Shown here piece by piece: positions 28,001 to 41,383 of a DNA stretch of 64,000 nt. Under the pieces are notes generated by a model that worked only from the letters and a program-made list of their open reading frames with translations, was not told the DNA's origin and ran no database searches. This stretch comes from Otis tarda (lineage: Eukaryota > Chordata > Aves > Otidiformes > Otididae), in the NCBI GenBank assembly GCA_026413225.1, contig CM048554.1:78236463-78300462 (forward strand), in the 5' to 3' direction. Made by a program: the position numbers and the translations under genes. How positions within the stretch are numbered: position 1 is the first letter of the stretch; each line of letters begins with the position of its first letter.

Positions 28001-31000
28001 CAGTATAGCAATGCAAACGTTTCCTATGTGGCTCCATTCTGAGCTAGCCAGGCACACACCAGGTCCACTCTGAAAGTTGTGTAGCTGTGCTATCATGGCA
28101 GCAAGCCCAGGCTAATAAACTGGATTGCTGGAGGAGTATGTGGCAATAATAAAGCGGCTACCTGACTTCTGGAAGGAAGCGAGCTAGGTAGGGTATGGCC
28201 TGCGCTAATTATAAACAGAGTGAAAAGGCAGCTGTCTGCACTTGTTTGTGTACCTTTTCTGCATTGTTTAGTCTTTATAAAAACTTGTGAGTGGCACCAG
28301 ATCTGTTCTGGATTCAGGGTTTTGATTTAAGTGTCTGAATCAAATGCTTTCTCCGATGTGCTCATTAGGTAAATTCTACTGTATCACATTAGTGCAGAGC
28401 AAGTCAAGAAGCTTACACCTTGCCAACTAAAATGTTATCCAGCCTACGACTTAATAACTCTTAAAAGTCTTGCCAGCTTTGCTATGAAGTGTGAAAAATT
28501 CACCTGAAGCGCATTGTCGTGCCAAAAGAACTCTAATGTAGATTTAATTATATCAGAAAAAATATCCGTCAGCTAGTGTAGTTTATTTACATCAATAAAA
28601 ATTATCGTTGCTTATAGGTATATTTAATATGCATCCTTCTGTATGCAGACACTCTTTTATATATTATACATGTACCAGCTGCTATGGGATAGGTAGACAT
28701 AGAGCAGACTATCATTAGTGAATACAAAGACTCTGCTGGAGGAAGATTTCTGGGTATGCTTTTTGTGGTGTTTGAAAAGTATGTTGTGCCTATGGAAAGA
28801 TTGTACACTTTTCCCATTCTTTCTTAACAGGATATAGGTATAGTGTTCCCAGGGCAGGTTTTTAATTTGTTGGGGGCTTTTTTATACAAACTAATTTAGT
28901 TAAATTTTCCTAAATTAAGAGATGTAAGCTATTCATAGCTTTTCTAGTAAACTTAGAATGAAAACAAAGTATGGTTTGAGACTCGACATACAACCATTGA
29001 AGTATTTGAGTTTATTGGTTTGCCCAAGGCTAATTAGGGCCTGATCCAAAGCCCATTCAAAGACAGTGGGAGTCTTTCCACTGGCTCTAGTAGATTTTGG
29101 ATCAGGCTTGGAGGGCTATAGAAAAAAAAAAAAAGAGGAGAATGTTGTCACAATTCAGCCAAATAAATGAAAGCATCTGTCACTTATCATGATTTGAAAC
29201 TAATTGCATGGAAAATTAGATTTATGCCCCTAGAGATCAGATGGAATCTGGATTCAAGCACTTTCTTTCTCTTGTATTTTAAAATATTTAATTTTCACTT
29301 TGTTAGCTCATTTTCAAGAAATAATCTGAGCCCCTTCCTGTAAAGAATAGCTCCGTCCTATAAGAGCCAAACCCAGAACTGATATTCATGGTTTTCCAGA
29401 AAAGAAATTCAATTCCAGCTTTGTTTTTGTGATAATTGCAAGCTTGCTTTTGCGTGTGAAAAGAGAGAGGATGAGAGCTGAGTAAACAATAAACACGGAT
29501 CAGCTTTGCATGCAGCGGCAAAGCGCTGGCCCTTCTGTCCACTAGTGCCTGAACCCCTTGTGCCCTCCCTGCACGGGGCTGGCTGTCCCACAGGCAGGGA
29601 CCCCACTGGCCCTGGGACCCACTGCTGCTCCCCGCCACCTGAGACCCCTCACGTCGAGTGCTGCCCGCAGCCCTGCAACTTGCAGGGCGCAGGGGAACGT
29701 ACGGACCCGAGCACACTGGCTGTGGTCTTGGTTGCACTGTTTACATGACTTGCTAAGAAGTAAAGCACATTTTTGACCCAGCTTGGAAGTGATTTTTGAA
29801 GAAAACAAAGGGATTGCACGTGCCTTTCTTAGGCAGCCTTTAGGAAATGGTTTATAAAAAGCAAGAAAGTGAAAATGAGGGACTCTTTCAGTCTCATTTT
29901 TTTTTTTTCTCAAGCAAACAAAGCTCTATTTGGTTGTTTAGGACAGATTTCCAACTTAGGCCAAGCAGATTTGCTGACTAGTCTATTCACTACCCTAAAA
30001 AATTACTCCACTTAAGCAATCAACAAGACTCATCCTGCCGTTTCCACGTGCTCACTATCAAAGGAGGGGAGCTGAAAAGCCCTGTATATGAGATGCATGT
30101 GGGGGATCCAGGGTGTCCTTCTAACAAACCGTGTTACAACAGGCTTTTTGGTACACGGCCACATTCCAGCGTTTCCCTTATGAAAGGGAGACATGCAGCA
30201 GCACATCCTCCTGCACACTAAGCTGGGAGCTGCAGCAAGCTGTTCGGCAGGGCCCTAAAGACGGGGTGGGTGAAATTGTTTTGTCTTCATTTCCAACCCA
30301 CTTGAGTGTCATGGGTTTTAAAGTTCATCAGCCTTGAATGGTTATTTGGTTTGCATTCCTCCGAGGTGAGGCTGCAAGGGTGGGGTGAAGTGGAGAGAGG
30401 TCCTGCATGAAAAATGGGCCAGAGGAGACAAACAAAAACAGAGAGACAATGAAAACAGGAGCAGAGAGGGGCAAGGAAAACAGTTTAAAAAACCAAAGCA
30501 TGGCCCATAGGTATCCTCTGTAGGGCATTTTATTGTATGGAGCTGACATGTGCTTCAAAGCCAAATACAATTGTATTGTGTTTGTAAGACACAGGGCCTT
30601 AGGGCCAGTTATGGGGTGAGAGAGAGAAAGAAAAGAGGGGAAAGAGTTAGACTTCATAGAAATGTGGAATAATGGCCTTTCCCCACCTCAACAGATTTTT
30701 TTTTAATTGTGTGTAAACAAACTAGAGATGGGGTAAGGGAACATTAAAATATTAAAAGCAGGGAGAATAGTGATTAATTGAGATGGGAGTTTGGTTCTTG
30801 GGAAGGGATTTAATTGGGAGGAGATTAGTTACATGGAAAGACAAGCAAGGGAGAGGAATCACAGGACAAACTCAAATGGCAAAGGAAAGAAAGAGAGGGA
30901 AGAAAAAGGGGAGGTAAAAATAGTGGGGGTACTGGCTGGAAGAAGCTGTGGTGAATTGCCTGCCACTCATTATTGTCCCCATTTCTCCTGCAAATTCTGC

Positions 31001-31285
31001 TGTTATATAGAAGTGTTTCCAGCTTAGGAGCATCATAAGGACTCTCCCATGGAAGTTTTTTTCCTCTAAATCCCCATCTTTCTCAGGAGGAACAAAAGCT
31101 TGTGCTTAACTAGATGAACAAACAAGTTCAATCTGTGCTTGCAGAAATGTGTTTTCAAATTCTAGAAGAGGAAAGCTCTAACTCAGACTCCTGAACGAGC
31201 CCTTAACACTGTCTCCTGGGGGCTCTTGTTCCCCCTCCACCATGACCTGGATTCCCCTGGGAGCACCCTTGGAGAGCAGCGAAAT
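25081..31285. other. Intergenic, no gene seen
   Basis: Mostly AT-rich. A GC-rich patch at 29520-29720 contains a few CpG and several short overlapping open frames of no known family. A palindromic fossil lies at 29039-29107. Purine-rich + strand sequence occurs at 30590-30920 (GAGAGAGAAAGAAAAGAGG and similar). No exon or RNA gene recognised. Confidence 0.72.
29039..29107. repeat. Ancient palindromic repeat fossil
   Basis: GCCTGATCCAAA at the left is matched by TTTGGATCAGGC at the right as an inverted repeat, and the interior arms pair imperfectly. The whole 69 bp could fold as one hairpin. The interior has AAAGACAGTGGGAGTC, a degenerate form of a TCAATGGGAG-like core seen elsewhere in this window. 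Similar palindromes are scattered in reptile and bird genomes, but I cannot assign a family name. Confidence 0.6.
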
Positions 31286-32023
31286 GGCTTTCTAACCCCA
31301 TGCAACACTACAAGGTTGGGGAAGAGTGGCTGGAAAGATGCCCAGTGGAAAGGGACCTGGGGGTGCTGGTCGCCAGCCGGCTGAACGTGAGCCAGCAGTG
31401 TGCCCAGGTGGCCAAGAAGGCCAACAGCATCCTGGCTTGTATCAGGAACAGGGTGGCCAGCAGGAGCAGGGAAGTGATTGTGCCCCTGTGCTCAGCACTG
31501 GTGAGACCACAAGTCAAGTACTGTGTGTAGTTTTGGGCCCCTCAGTACAAGAAGGACGTTGAGTTGCTGGAGTGCATCCAGAGAAGGGCAACGAAGCTGG
31601 TGAGGGATATGGAGAACAAGTCTTATGAGGAGCGGCTGAGGGAACTGGGATTGTTTAGTCTGGAGAAGAGGAGGCTGAGGGGAGACCTCATTGCTCTCTA
31701 CAACTACCTGAAAGGAGGTTGTAGGGAGGCAGGTGTTGGTCTCTTCTCCCAAATAACTTGTGATAGGATGAGAGGAAATGGCCTCAAGTTGTGGCAGGGG
31801 AGGTTTAAGTTGGATATTAGGAAACACTTCTTCACTGAAAGAGTGGTCAGGCACTGGAACAGGCTGCCCAGGGAAGTGGTGGAGTCACCATCCCTGGAGG
31901 TGTTCAAAGAACGTGTAGATGTGGCGCTTCAGGACATTGTTTAGTGGACATGGTGGTGTCAGGTTGATGGTTGGACTTGAGGATCTTGGAGGTCTTTTCC
32001 AGCTGTAATGATTCTATGATTCT
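31286..32023 (+). mobile_element. CR1 LINE fragment, 5'-truncated, with near-open ORF2 C-terminus
   Basis: This is the 3' part of a chicken-repeat-1 (CR1) non-LTR retrotransposon. From 31300 to 31944 one + frame encodes the region after the reverse transcriptase catalytic core, with family signatures such as [53 protein letters not shown] and [19 protein letters not shown] single in-frame TAG at 31528-31530, just after YCV, interrupts it; no frameshift is needed before the natural stop at 31942. The short 3'UTR ends in the CR1 tail ATGATTCTATGATTCT at 32008-32023. The 5' end is truncated near 31286, as usual for CR1, and the catalytic motif region is absent, so it cannot move on its own. The few lesions suggest a fairly young copy. 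Confidence 0.96.
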
Positions 32024-35000
32024 CCTATTCCCAGGGGACTCCTGGAGCCCACCGGAGGAGAGCAGAGCCGGGGAGATAGCAAAGCCGTCCTTCTGTCATC
32101 TTCCCCTTTGACTTTCCTGCTAGGGAAGACCAGTGCAGTGGGAGCAAAGGGATGGGGCTGTAGACCTTTCTGTCCCCTCCTGCAGCCCAGGAGCCGCGGG
32201 GGGATCTCCGCCTCTCCTGCCTCCCTTCCCTGAGCTGCCCCAGGGCCAGTGTAGCTCTTCACCACCCGGGTTGCTAGCCTGTTATTTAGAGAGTACATTG
32301 AGTTTTAGCTATTAAAGAAGGGCCTGGAGGTGTTGTGTGTGCGCTGTGGGACACGTGCATCGCGCTGGATCACTTTTCAATAGAAGGAGTGCCATTAGCA
32401 GCTGAACGGGTGGTGTGAGGTAATGAAACATTGAAAGACGGTACACTCTTTTGGCAGGCTGTGAGCAGGGCTCTTGCATCACCAACAGCGTTTGGCTTTG
32501 CTGAGAAGGGCAAGTCAGGCACCTTGCTGCTCTCTGTATCCCCACTGGCAGCTTGCACTTTTCCTTGGCATATTACTGCCCGGACTGACATCGGGCCATC
32601 AGCACCTTCCTCGGCTCTGCAGGAGTGTCAGGCTACACTTTTTGTGCTGTAGGTACCAGACAGTCTGTGGCTTTCTGGTAGGATGCTAATGAGAAATGAC
32701 AGCAAAGTGGGTGCAGTAACAGAACAAATGTTAATGGGATAATATCCTGCTTTCATTATCTCCACCTGCCTTCTGTATTCACTTACCTTCAGAGATAATC
32801 CCTAGCATTTAATTTAATGAGCTTTTGTGTAGGCTTGCTCACAGAATGCTTTCGATTGTATTTTTAAAGCAGAAAAGCATGCTTATCAGGCAGGATTTTT
32901 CAGTCTCTCGCAGCTGCAATTAAAATGTTTGCAGAAAAAAAAAGAATAACCATGTGGTAAGTTTCTGATTACATGCTTGGGGTCTGCGTTGTTTTCTGGA
33001 TTCAAAAAACCCACCGCTCTCACCTCATATGATAAAACCTGACAGACAAGAACATCTACACATGGTGCCTTCCACAAATTCTCCAGAGCAGAGGTTTGAA
33101 AGCACTTAATTGTTTTTTATTTAGCTTTTGAATGGAAGTTTTTAAATGACCTTCACTTACTAGAAACTTTTTGGGAGGGCAGAAAAAAATGACACTGCAG
33201 AGAAAGTGTCCCTTTTCTTTGTCCTGCTTGATTAATAGATATTTGCATAATATATCTGTTAGGCTCTTGGCACTTTTCCATTTCTGTGCCTTCAACAAAG
33301 GAAGAACAACTTTTTTAAATCACTAGTCTTTAATTAGATATCAGAGCCTCACTCATGTCTCTCATTAAAAATGAAACAATAATTACTGTACGGCTCTGTA
33401 GTTCAATAGATAAATTCATTAACTAGCAGAAGGGCAGACGGACTTAGGAGTCTTTCCCCGTTATTGTTACGGGAGCCTGAAACCTGGCATCGCTGTTCCA
33501 CACACAGTACCTACACCTAGTGTGAGGCAGTACCTGCCACGCATCCCATGCAGCTGCAGAGTATCAGTCAAAGGACGAGGAGAAAAGAAACCATGCCAGT
33601 CACAGGCAGGAAGCTGAGACATCCAAGGATGCAAAGTCTGTGTCAGCAGAAAAACCAGAACAAGTCCTCTGAGTTCCTGGTGAGTGCAATTGGCTTAAGG
33701 TGGTGTCTCTTTTTTTCCCCATTGATTAATATCACTTTAATATTTTGGGGGTATGGCAGCAGGAATGCTGCCAAACACTTTGACATCCTAAAAGAAGATC
33801 TGAGAAATCATGAGGGTTATATGTTGATGCTTTCTGCAGCCCATCATACCTCCTGGAGTTATTTTTTGACCAAAGGTGTTGCCTCAGACAACACAGGGAC
33901 ACAAAAGTACTCGCTGCTTGCCTCCTCAAACAAGCAGACGTCACTTACTGCTGCCCTCTCTGCCAGCTTCCTATTTCTCACAGCAATTGCTGAGGGTTGC
34001 TCCTAACCTATCAGGATGTGTCTGTGGCATCGTTCCAGGCAAGTAAACAACACTGGACAGTTTGGGAATACCAGACCGGGAAGGGTTTAGAAGCACCATC
34101 GTGGGCTGTCTCCTTCATTGTGTTAGCAACTGAACCACCCAGTGCTTGTTTCCTCCAAATAGAAGCACTGTAATTGTTTCCTCTTGTCTAGTTCATTTTT
34201 AGAACTGTTTTAATTTCGCCTATTGTTGACCCTGCTAGTTTAGTCTACTAAGTTTTACATCCACATGGAAAAAAATAACGGCATCTCGCTTCCTGCCTTC
34301 CAGTAGCCTCAAGAGTGACTCTCAGGGCAATGCACATAAGGCACTGGCAAAGATGTATTTTAAGCTGTGATACTACCACAGTGGCAATTTAGAAGGTTAA
34401 GCTGGGCGGGATTTAAGGTACAAAAGGGCAGCTTATCCCGTGCGTTGTTCACTCATGTCGCACACTCTGTGGGGCAATGAGCCTGGGCTCACTAGCAGCC
34501 GTTTGAGATGCTGTCCAAGGACCGGCTTGTTGCAGCATTATATTACAGATGTATTAGTTTGCTCTGGTTTTATCTCACACTTCCTTTTTCTCTCAGACAA
34601 AAAATTCAGGCTCTTGGTGAAATTCTTGGGAGATGCTGCCTGTTTCAAGATGCTATAATTCTTAATACTTTGATCTAAGCTCTCTGATAATTTCCCTTAA
34701 TATGTGTTCTTATCTCTGTGTTTAGCGTAGTGCAGTGTCTCCACCCCAAGCTATTTCAGAAGAATTTCATCTGATTTCCCAACAATCTTCATGTTAGTCT
34801 GTTATAAACTTTTAATAGTATACTGGCTTAATGTTGCTTTCTAATACCTGCCCTGTGCTGGAAAGAAGAGCTGTGTTTTTTCACACAGCTAATGGAGTAG
34901 CTCCTTCCCGTGGAAAGACAGCAATTTCTGATTTGGCTCCTGTAGACTTTGCATTGGGGCCTGGTAACTGAAGATCTGAGAGTCTCTCGCTAGAGCTCTG

Positions 35001-38000
35001 TAGTCATCTGCATCCATACCTGGACTCATCCATACCCAAATGCCCTCCTAGGTGACCTCTTCGTGACCTGCAGCACTTGATAGCATGACTTGTCCATGAC
35101 AGAACAAGAATGTACTGAAGCAGCTGGCTCACACCAATGCTAAGCATCTATTACTTAAGCAGAACAGCGTTAAGGTCAAAGTGCTGGAACGAGTTTCATC
35201 CTTACAATAACCACAGGCTGGAGTGCCTGGCTGTGGAGGAGGACTTCACGATGCTCAGTGACAAACCTAGGAGGCTGAAAGGAGGGAGGTGAGCACCCAA
35301 AAATGAATTCCCAGCTGAGTGCTTGACTCAGCATGACAGCTATAATAAGCACTGAAAAAAGAGGAGTCAGGAACAATTTTCTCTTGCTTGGATTTGGCAC
35401 CCTTGTGAAAGTGGCCTTCAGGGCCTCATATGCTTCTCTGTGCTCAGGGAAGCAATGTTATGCCCTGTATTTCCTTAAGCTTGGATGAAGAAGAAAGTAC
35501 CCATGCTCACCTTGTGCATGATGCTATAGTCCCCTTATCCAGGAAGCAGGAAATCTGGCTTGTATCCTCAGCCTCAGAGGGCTTGACTCCAGAATTCTCA
35601 CATCCCAGAAGAGCCCTGTAACCACTAGATCGTCTCTTCTGGGAGAGATAAATCTCCACCCTTCCTGCTGGAGATGAGTTGGGGTGAGCCATGACAGGTC
35701 AAGCCAAAAGGTGAGTAAATAAGAAAACACCTGATGCTGTGCTCTCTTGAGGATGATGTGCAGCAGGGGAGATTGGGCATTCCCATCTGCCGAAGAGCCT
35801 TGGGTACAGGGTCCCACTGCAGAGAGCCCCAGCAATAGAGGTTCACTGAAAGCCTTCCTTCTCTTCTGTTCAGAGAATTGATTCCAAAGCTGAAGCATTT
35901 CAGTTGCAAACACTGTAGTGGGTTTTGTTTTCTTTTTCCAAGTAAAATCTGTTTTCGGTTAACTTTACACAAAAATCCTGGAAGAAGCTGTAAATTTTAG
36001 GGGTTTATTATTCTTAGAGGAGCAAGCATATAATATATAGACAGAAAGAGGGGGAGATGATATATGATCCATTTATATACTTAGCCCCTTTGTTGACAAA
36101 GCAATTTTATCATCAAGAACTGTCATGACTCGTAACCTTAATGACTTTCCCTTGTATACAGTAGGGTGACAAGAAATACACACAACTGCCTGTCTTTAGC
36201 TTTCTATACGTATTCCTCTTTTTATCTTTTCATGCATTGCTGCTTCTCAAAACCAGAAAGTGAACTGAAGTCTCCAGTTCTTTTCAACCACATTTTCCTG
36301 ATTCCAATTTAATTTCTATTTTTGTATTTAAAAAGCAACACAAAAAAAAAAAGGGCCATAAAAATAATCAAGGTCAAATTGAGGTGCTCTCTGTGAGCGG
36401 CACATATGGAAAAGAGAGACCCAGTGTCTCTCTTCCATTTAACCTACCTACTGCTGGAAATGTGGTCCAGTTGCAGTGGAAAGGATGCTTAGCACCATTA
36501 CCTGGGAACAGAGAAAAGGTTGTGTCACTGCTTCCATTAGGGAATTCAGCAAGTTTCATTCATGCCTATATAGGCTAGCTAGCACTCTTTGGTTTGCCGC
36601 AGCTACAAGCTGTACAGTATTTTTGAAAACACAGTTCCAGAAATATCCCTGTAGAAGACAAAAGGACACTTCTTTCATGTGTGCCAGTAGTGTTGTTGCC
36701 AAGCTCTGATTCAACAGTAATGCATGCACATTTCTGAGAAATGGAGACTTATTTATTTCTATTTCAGGGTGCTACATTAATTTATCATAAAGTATGAATC
36801 ATATGACACCAACATTTACTTGCAGTACAAGATGAAATCTAATAGTTCCCAAATGCATTGAGCTATCTCCTCTTCTTTTTTTCCATGTTAATCTCACAAA
36901 TGCTTCTAAATACTAGTGTATACTTTTTCCAGTGTTTGTACTTGAATGCAACACAGTACTCAATATAGCAATGAATTATAAGTCAACTCTGAATGTAGAT
37001 TTTGCTGTTATCAAACAATACGCTAGTGATAATAGCAGAGAAATCAAAATCTGGAAGCTTTCAAGTATTTTGAAACCAAATTCATGAGGCTTCATATTAA
37101 AATAGGGACATACGGTTTCCTTGCTCACCAGGCATGCTTTTACCTTCATTATAGCTCTTAAGGAAACAAGGCCTCTTGAGCTCGTCAGCAAGACAATTGG
37201 TAATAGGTAGAAATTTCAGCTGTTTGTAAAATTGTGAGCATTGACTGAACTGCAACTCTTCAAGCACGCCTGAAACCCCAGTGCTTTATCTGTTATCCTG
37301 AACAATGTGAGTGATGCATCTCGTGGAGCGGAGTGACAGTGTTTGCTAACATTCCCATTTGTAGAAAGCAAGAGGAAACCTGATCCTAAAAGGATCCTGA
37401 CAATGCTGGTTCCCAGTCTTGTTAATTTTCAAGGAAGGGAGAGCTACTGGGTGTTAAATTGCGTATGCCGGCATGCTGCTGCTTAGAGAGTAACGCCGGA
37501 GAGAAAATCCTTTTATCAAGACTCTGCTTGCATGTTAGTGTGCCCTAAAACCAAATACGTGACAGCTTCTCTTGGCTCTCCATGCTCGTTGGTATGACTA
37601 GAGTACAGTTTATGCATCTGCACGTGGCTCAGCAGGTTGTATAGCCTGTGCCATGATATCATAGCTGGTGCTGTGTCACTTGAATGCCTTCCAGTGCCTT
37701 AAATGACACAGTGAAACGAAGCAGAAAGACTGATGTGACATTTCTCAATAGGAAGCGTTTATCTCTGTTCCATCAGTGTTTAATTGACTTGCAAACCACT
37801 CAGGACTCTACAAACATTAAGTGAAGAGATCTTTAGCAGACAGTAACACTTTACCCTAAGTGTCTTTAAGTACACTTGTTCATAGTATAAATGTTCAATA
37901 AATAATACATTTTAGACGCACACGCTGTGAATATTAACAATGGCATTTACCTTTGGATTCCCCAATCTATATAATTGAAGGAAATTTATGCCTAGCATGC

Positions 38001-41000
38001 TAAAAATATTTATGTTGTTACACAGTGCAATCTCATTGCCTTGCCTTACTTTATTCCAGTCTGTGCTTCGGAGTCTTGCAGCTCAATCATCAGAAGTTGG
38101 CGAGTAATTGTCTTTAATGCATTAAGTAGCACGGTTAGTGTCTATCATACACTGTCTGTTTTCTTGTCCGCTCCCCAGGAGGAGAGACACACAGTTGTTT
38201 GGTTTTGATATAGAGTTCTGGCCTTTTTTTGCCTTCTATTTGTTTTTTTAATATACACATTACTATGTAAAATTTAAGACTATCCCACAGACTGGGATAC
38301 GGAGAACAGGCCTAAAAGAATGCCAAGCACATGTATTCCACATGTCTCCATCTACCACAAGCCATATTTTTCCCAGCATACCAAAGAAAAAAAGATTTGT
38401 GAAGATTCTTGTGGGACTATGTAGTGCCACAAGAAGGGAGCAAGAGAAATCAAGATCACTGACAATGTCCTGTTTATGTTTGCCGTTTGGCTTGCTTACA
38501 GGGTCGCAGGAAATTATTTATTTGTTCTGCTGTGAAGAAGCCCCTACTGCGTCCCAACCACCCACGGGCCTCACCAATTTGGGAAGAGGGAAAATGTGTT
38601 CCTGATCGCAAATCTGATGATTACTTTATGCACCCAAGAGAGCAGGTTGGAACCCCAGCACATCCTGCACAATATCCTTGGTCTTACTGTAGACAATGTT
38701 TATTGCTGCAGAAGGAGGCAAGAAGAAATTTTATAAACAAAACAAACTGGGACCCAAATTTAATATCAAAGAAGAGAGAAAAAAAATCCTTGGTCATTGC
38801 AGATGGCCAGCAGAAAAAACAAGCCTTATGTTAACGTGACACAATTCATCTCATGAACAACAGAGATCACATCGACTTTCATTGCTGATCAGAAGGTCTA
38901 ATTACGAAACAGTTAAAGAATTGATGGCTCAAACATTAATCTGTATGCTGGGTTTGTGGCATCTTGCCATATAATCCCATCCATAAATTTATCTTAGAAG
39001 TAATTTTGGATTCTTTCTCCCACAGTTCTGTTAGGAAGGCTGTTTCAGAACCCATTGTTTCAATGGTTGAGAAATGTTATCTAATATCTGTTCCAGATAT
39101 AAGTGATTACTGTAGGGCAGGCAAGGTCCAAGAAATTGGCCCCAATGTGCCGGGCCCTTGGAAGGGAACTTGGTGGAATTTATTATATTCCTCAGACTCC
39201 ACAGGAGTTCATTCATGAGTCTGACTATTTGTCTTCTGCAAAGATCATCTTTCTTATTACATCTAGTTTCACTATAGCAGAGGAACTGCTGACTGTGGTC
39301 TTCACCCAAGAGCATGAGGAGCTGTGCATGTAATGGTTTGCAGAAGCTGGAAAGGAAAAGGATTTCAATAGCTTCAGATAACCTATGTGCTGTAGTGTGC
39401 TATGCCTTTTGAAGTTTCTTCAGCATCAAAAGTCTTTGTACTGACTGAACAAAGGGGAGTGACTTCTAGCAGTTTCCTACAGAAGCTACCACCTTAGGCC
39501 CCCCCTCACTAACAAAACCACGACAATCGCATTGCTGTACCCTAGTGAAAGGACATAAATAAGCAAAGCCAGGTCATCATCTACTGAGATTAGATGGAAA
39601 CTCTTCACTGGCCAGAGATGACAGAAAAGCAGCTGTGATATCATTTAGGATGAGCAGGACTTCAACAATATTGCTAGATCGCAGTTCAAATCAACCTATT
39701 AAAGCCAAGAAAACAATTCACTATGTCTACAAAGTCATCAAATTACTTTCCACTATCCACTCATACAATTTTTGTCATGGCTTTATCTCAGATCATCACT
39801 CTTTACTCATAATTTGACCTGTCCAATAAATGGGCTATTCTGGCAGTAACAGTGTAAAAGAAAGGTGGAAGAAATTTAAAGATTAGGACTTCTTCCAGTG
39901 AGATATTAGGTTAATTCATTGATCTCAAATCCTACTACTTCTCTCAGTGGAGACAGCAATGTCCTGGTCATAACTTTTAAATGTTAAACACAGAGTCTAG
40001 GGAACAGAAATGCGTGCGTATCCCTATAAGCACACCTATTCACTGGATTTATGAAATAATCCATAATTTTAACAAATTAACATTTGAAAAAGTAGGGTTT
40101 TTTTCTGGTTCTAAAATATTACTTTAAAGGAGATGAGCTTGTAAATGACATATAACTCATCCAGATTTACAAGTGGAGTGTTTATGTAACGGTATTTGAC
40201 TATAGTATAGTCAGACGCCTTCAGTGCTGACCAGCAAACTATGCATTTGTTAAGGGCAAGGAATACTTGTTCTCTGAGTGAAATACTGGCGCTTTCAGGT
40301 CAGAGATCTCCCAGTGGAACTTTCTTTCACAAGTGAGGAAGGACATACCATGTCTGTAAGTCTTGAGCTGAGGTTTGCCTTGGGTGTTAGGAGCTTCAAA
40401 AGTAAATTAAAGAACAAGCAATGCAAATGAACTGCTGATTAATAGGTACCATGCTGTTTGAGAAGGCAATTTGTATTTGTACAGTATTTTTTTACAAAGG
40501 TGCTTAATATGTGTTCAGAGCACTCCTTAAATGCTCAGTCCTGAAGTACTCAGGGTTGAGGAATTTGCTTTGGTAAGATTCGGTATCTTCAGTAGAGTGG
40601 ATATGAGGATGTACCTAAATTGTAATGTAGCTTCAGCATAGATTTTTGAGAGTTTGTGTAATTAATCTATCTGTACAAGCTTACATGTCTTTCTGGACCC
40701 ACAAACAGCATTGCAGCAAAGTGCATGAAAGTTTTTAGAAATAATCTGTCCGTCCCAGAAACATTTTCCAGCTATGTTACTACAAATGCCTTCCTTTTAA
40801 ATAGGTGCTAGTGTCTTCTTTATTTAAATTAATCATAAGTGAGTCTCCTTTGAGACCCTCACCAGATACTTCAGCAGGCATTGGGGAACAGTTAATGACA
40901 AAGTCTGTAAAGTTCTGTGCACTGCTTATCATATTCCTGTTATGTTAATAAGCTTCCCCTGTTTTGCTTGCTTGCTTTTTTTCAAATGTGAAATATTCTT

Positions 41001-41164
41001 TGGGTAGGCACATGACTGGGATGCCACACATTTTCCCCTGTGTTTGTGCTGTGTTGCTGTAAAATCATTTAGCAAAACAAGGGAGAGAAGAGGTTGTTAT
41101 TAAACCTCAGGCACATCTTTGTGGTGTGATAGTGCACATGGCACTCTCCCTGCTACATGCACAG
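32024..41164. other. Intergenic, no gene seen
   Basis: A GC-rich patch flanks the CR1 copy to about 32270, then AT-rich DNA follows with the GATA/E-box/RUNX motif cluster at 32.75-32.96 kb. An 8-bp-stem hairpin (AGCTGTGT/ACACAGCT) lies at 34869-34890. The open frame at 33548-34006 (152 codons from an ATG) has no recognisable family. From 36 to 41 kb the sequence is AT-rich and unique-looking. Confidence 0.7.
32755..32960. promoter_or_regulatory. Candidate enhancer: GATA, E-box and RUNX motifs
   Basis: About 200 bp contain TTATCT (32756) two bases from CACCTG, AGATAA (32793), CTTATCA (32882), CAGCTG (32911) and TGTGGT (32953), with homeodomain-like TTTAATTTAATGA between them. The GATA/E-box/RUNX combination is typical of haematopoietic enhancers, which would suit a PRDM1-flanking domain, but each motif is short and common. 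Confidence 0.22.
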
Positions 41165-41383
41165 TCATAGAATCATAGAATCTTTAAGGTTGGAAAAGAA
41201 TTCCAACATCATCAAGTCCAACCATCAAACTAACACAACCATGCCCACTAAACCATGTCCTGAAGTGCCACGTCTACGCATTCTTTGAACACCTCCAGGA
41301 ATGGTGACTCCACCACTTCCCTGGGCAGCCTGTTCCAGTGCCTGACCACTCTTTCAGTGAAGAAGTGTTTCCTAATGTCCAGT
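41165..41383 (-). mobile_element. CR1 LINE 3' fragment (minus orientation)
   Basis: The + strand opens with TCATAGAATCATAGAATC, then AAGGTTGGAAAAGAATTCCA, AAGTCCAACCATCAAACTAA, CTGGGCAGCCTGTTCCAGTG and GAAGAAGTGTTTCCTAATGT. These are the reverse complement of the same 3' segment present in the 31 kb element, so both belong to the same or a close subfamily. About 219 bp remain. The coding remnant corresponds only to the last part of ORF2 ([17 protein letters not shown] region), after which the similarity stops abruptly near 41383. Confidence 0.95.

Noticed and set aside
33548..34006. 152-codon frame starting with ATG
   Set aside because: No family signature; surrounding composition is non-coding.
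34869..34890. Small perfect hairpin AGCTGTGT/ACACAGCT
   Set aside because: The stem is only 8 bp, too short for a microRNA precursor, and the flanks do not extend the pairing.
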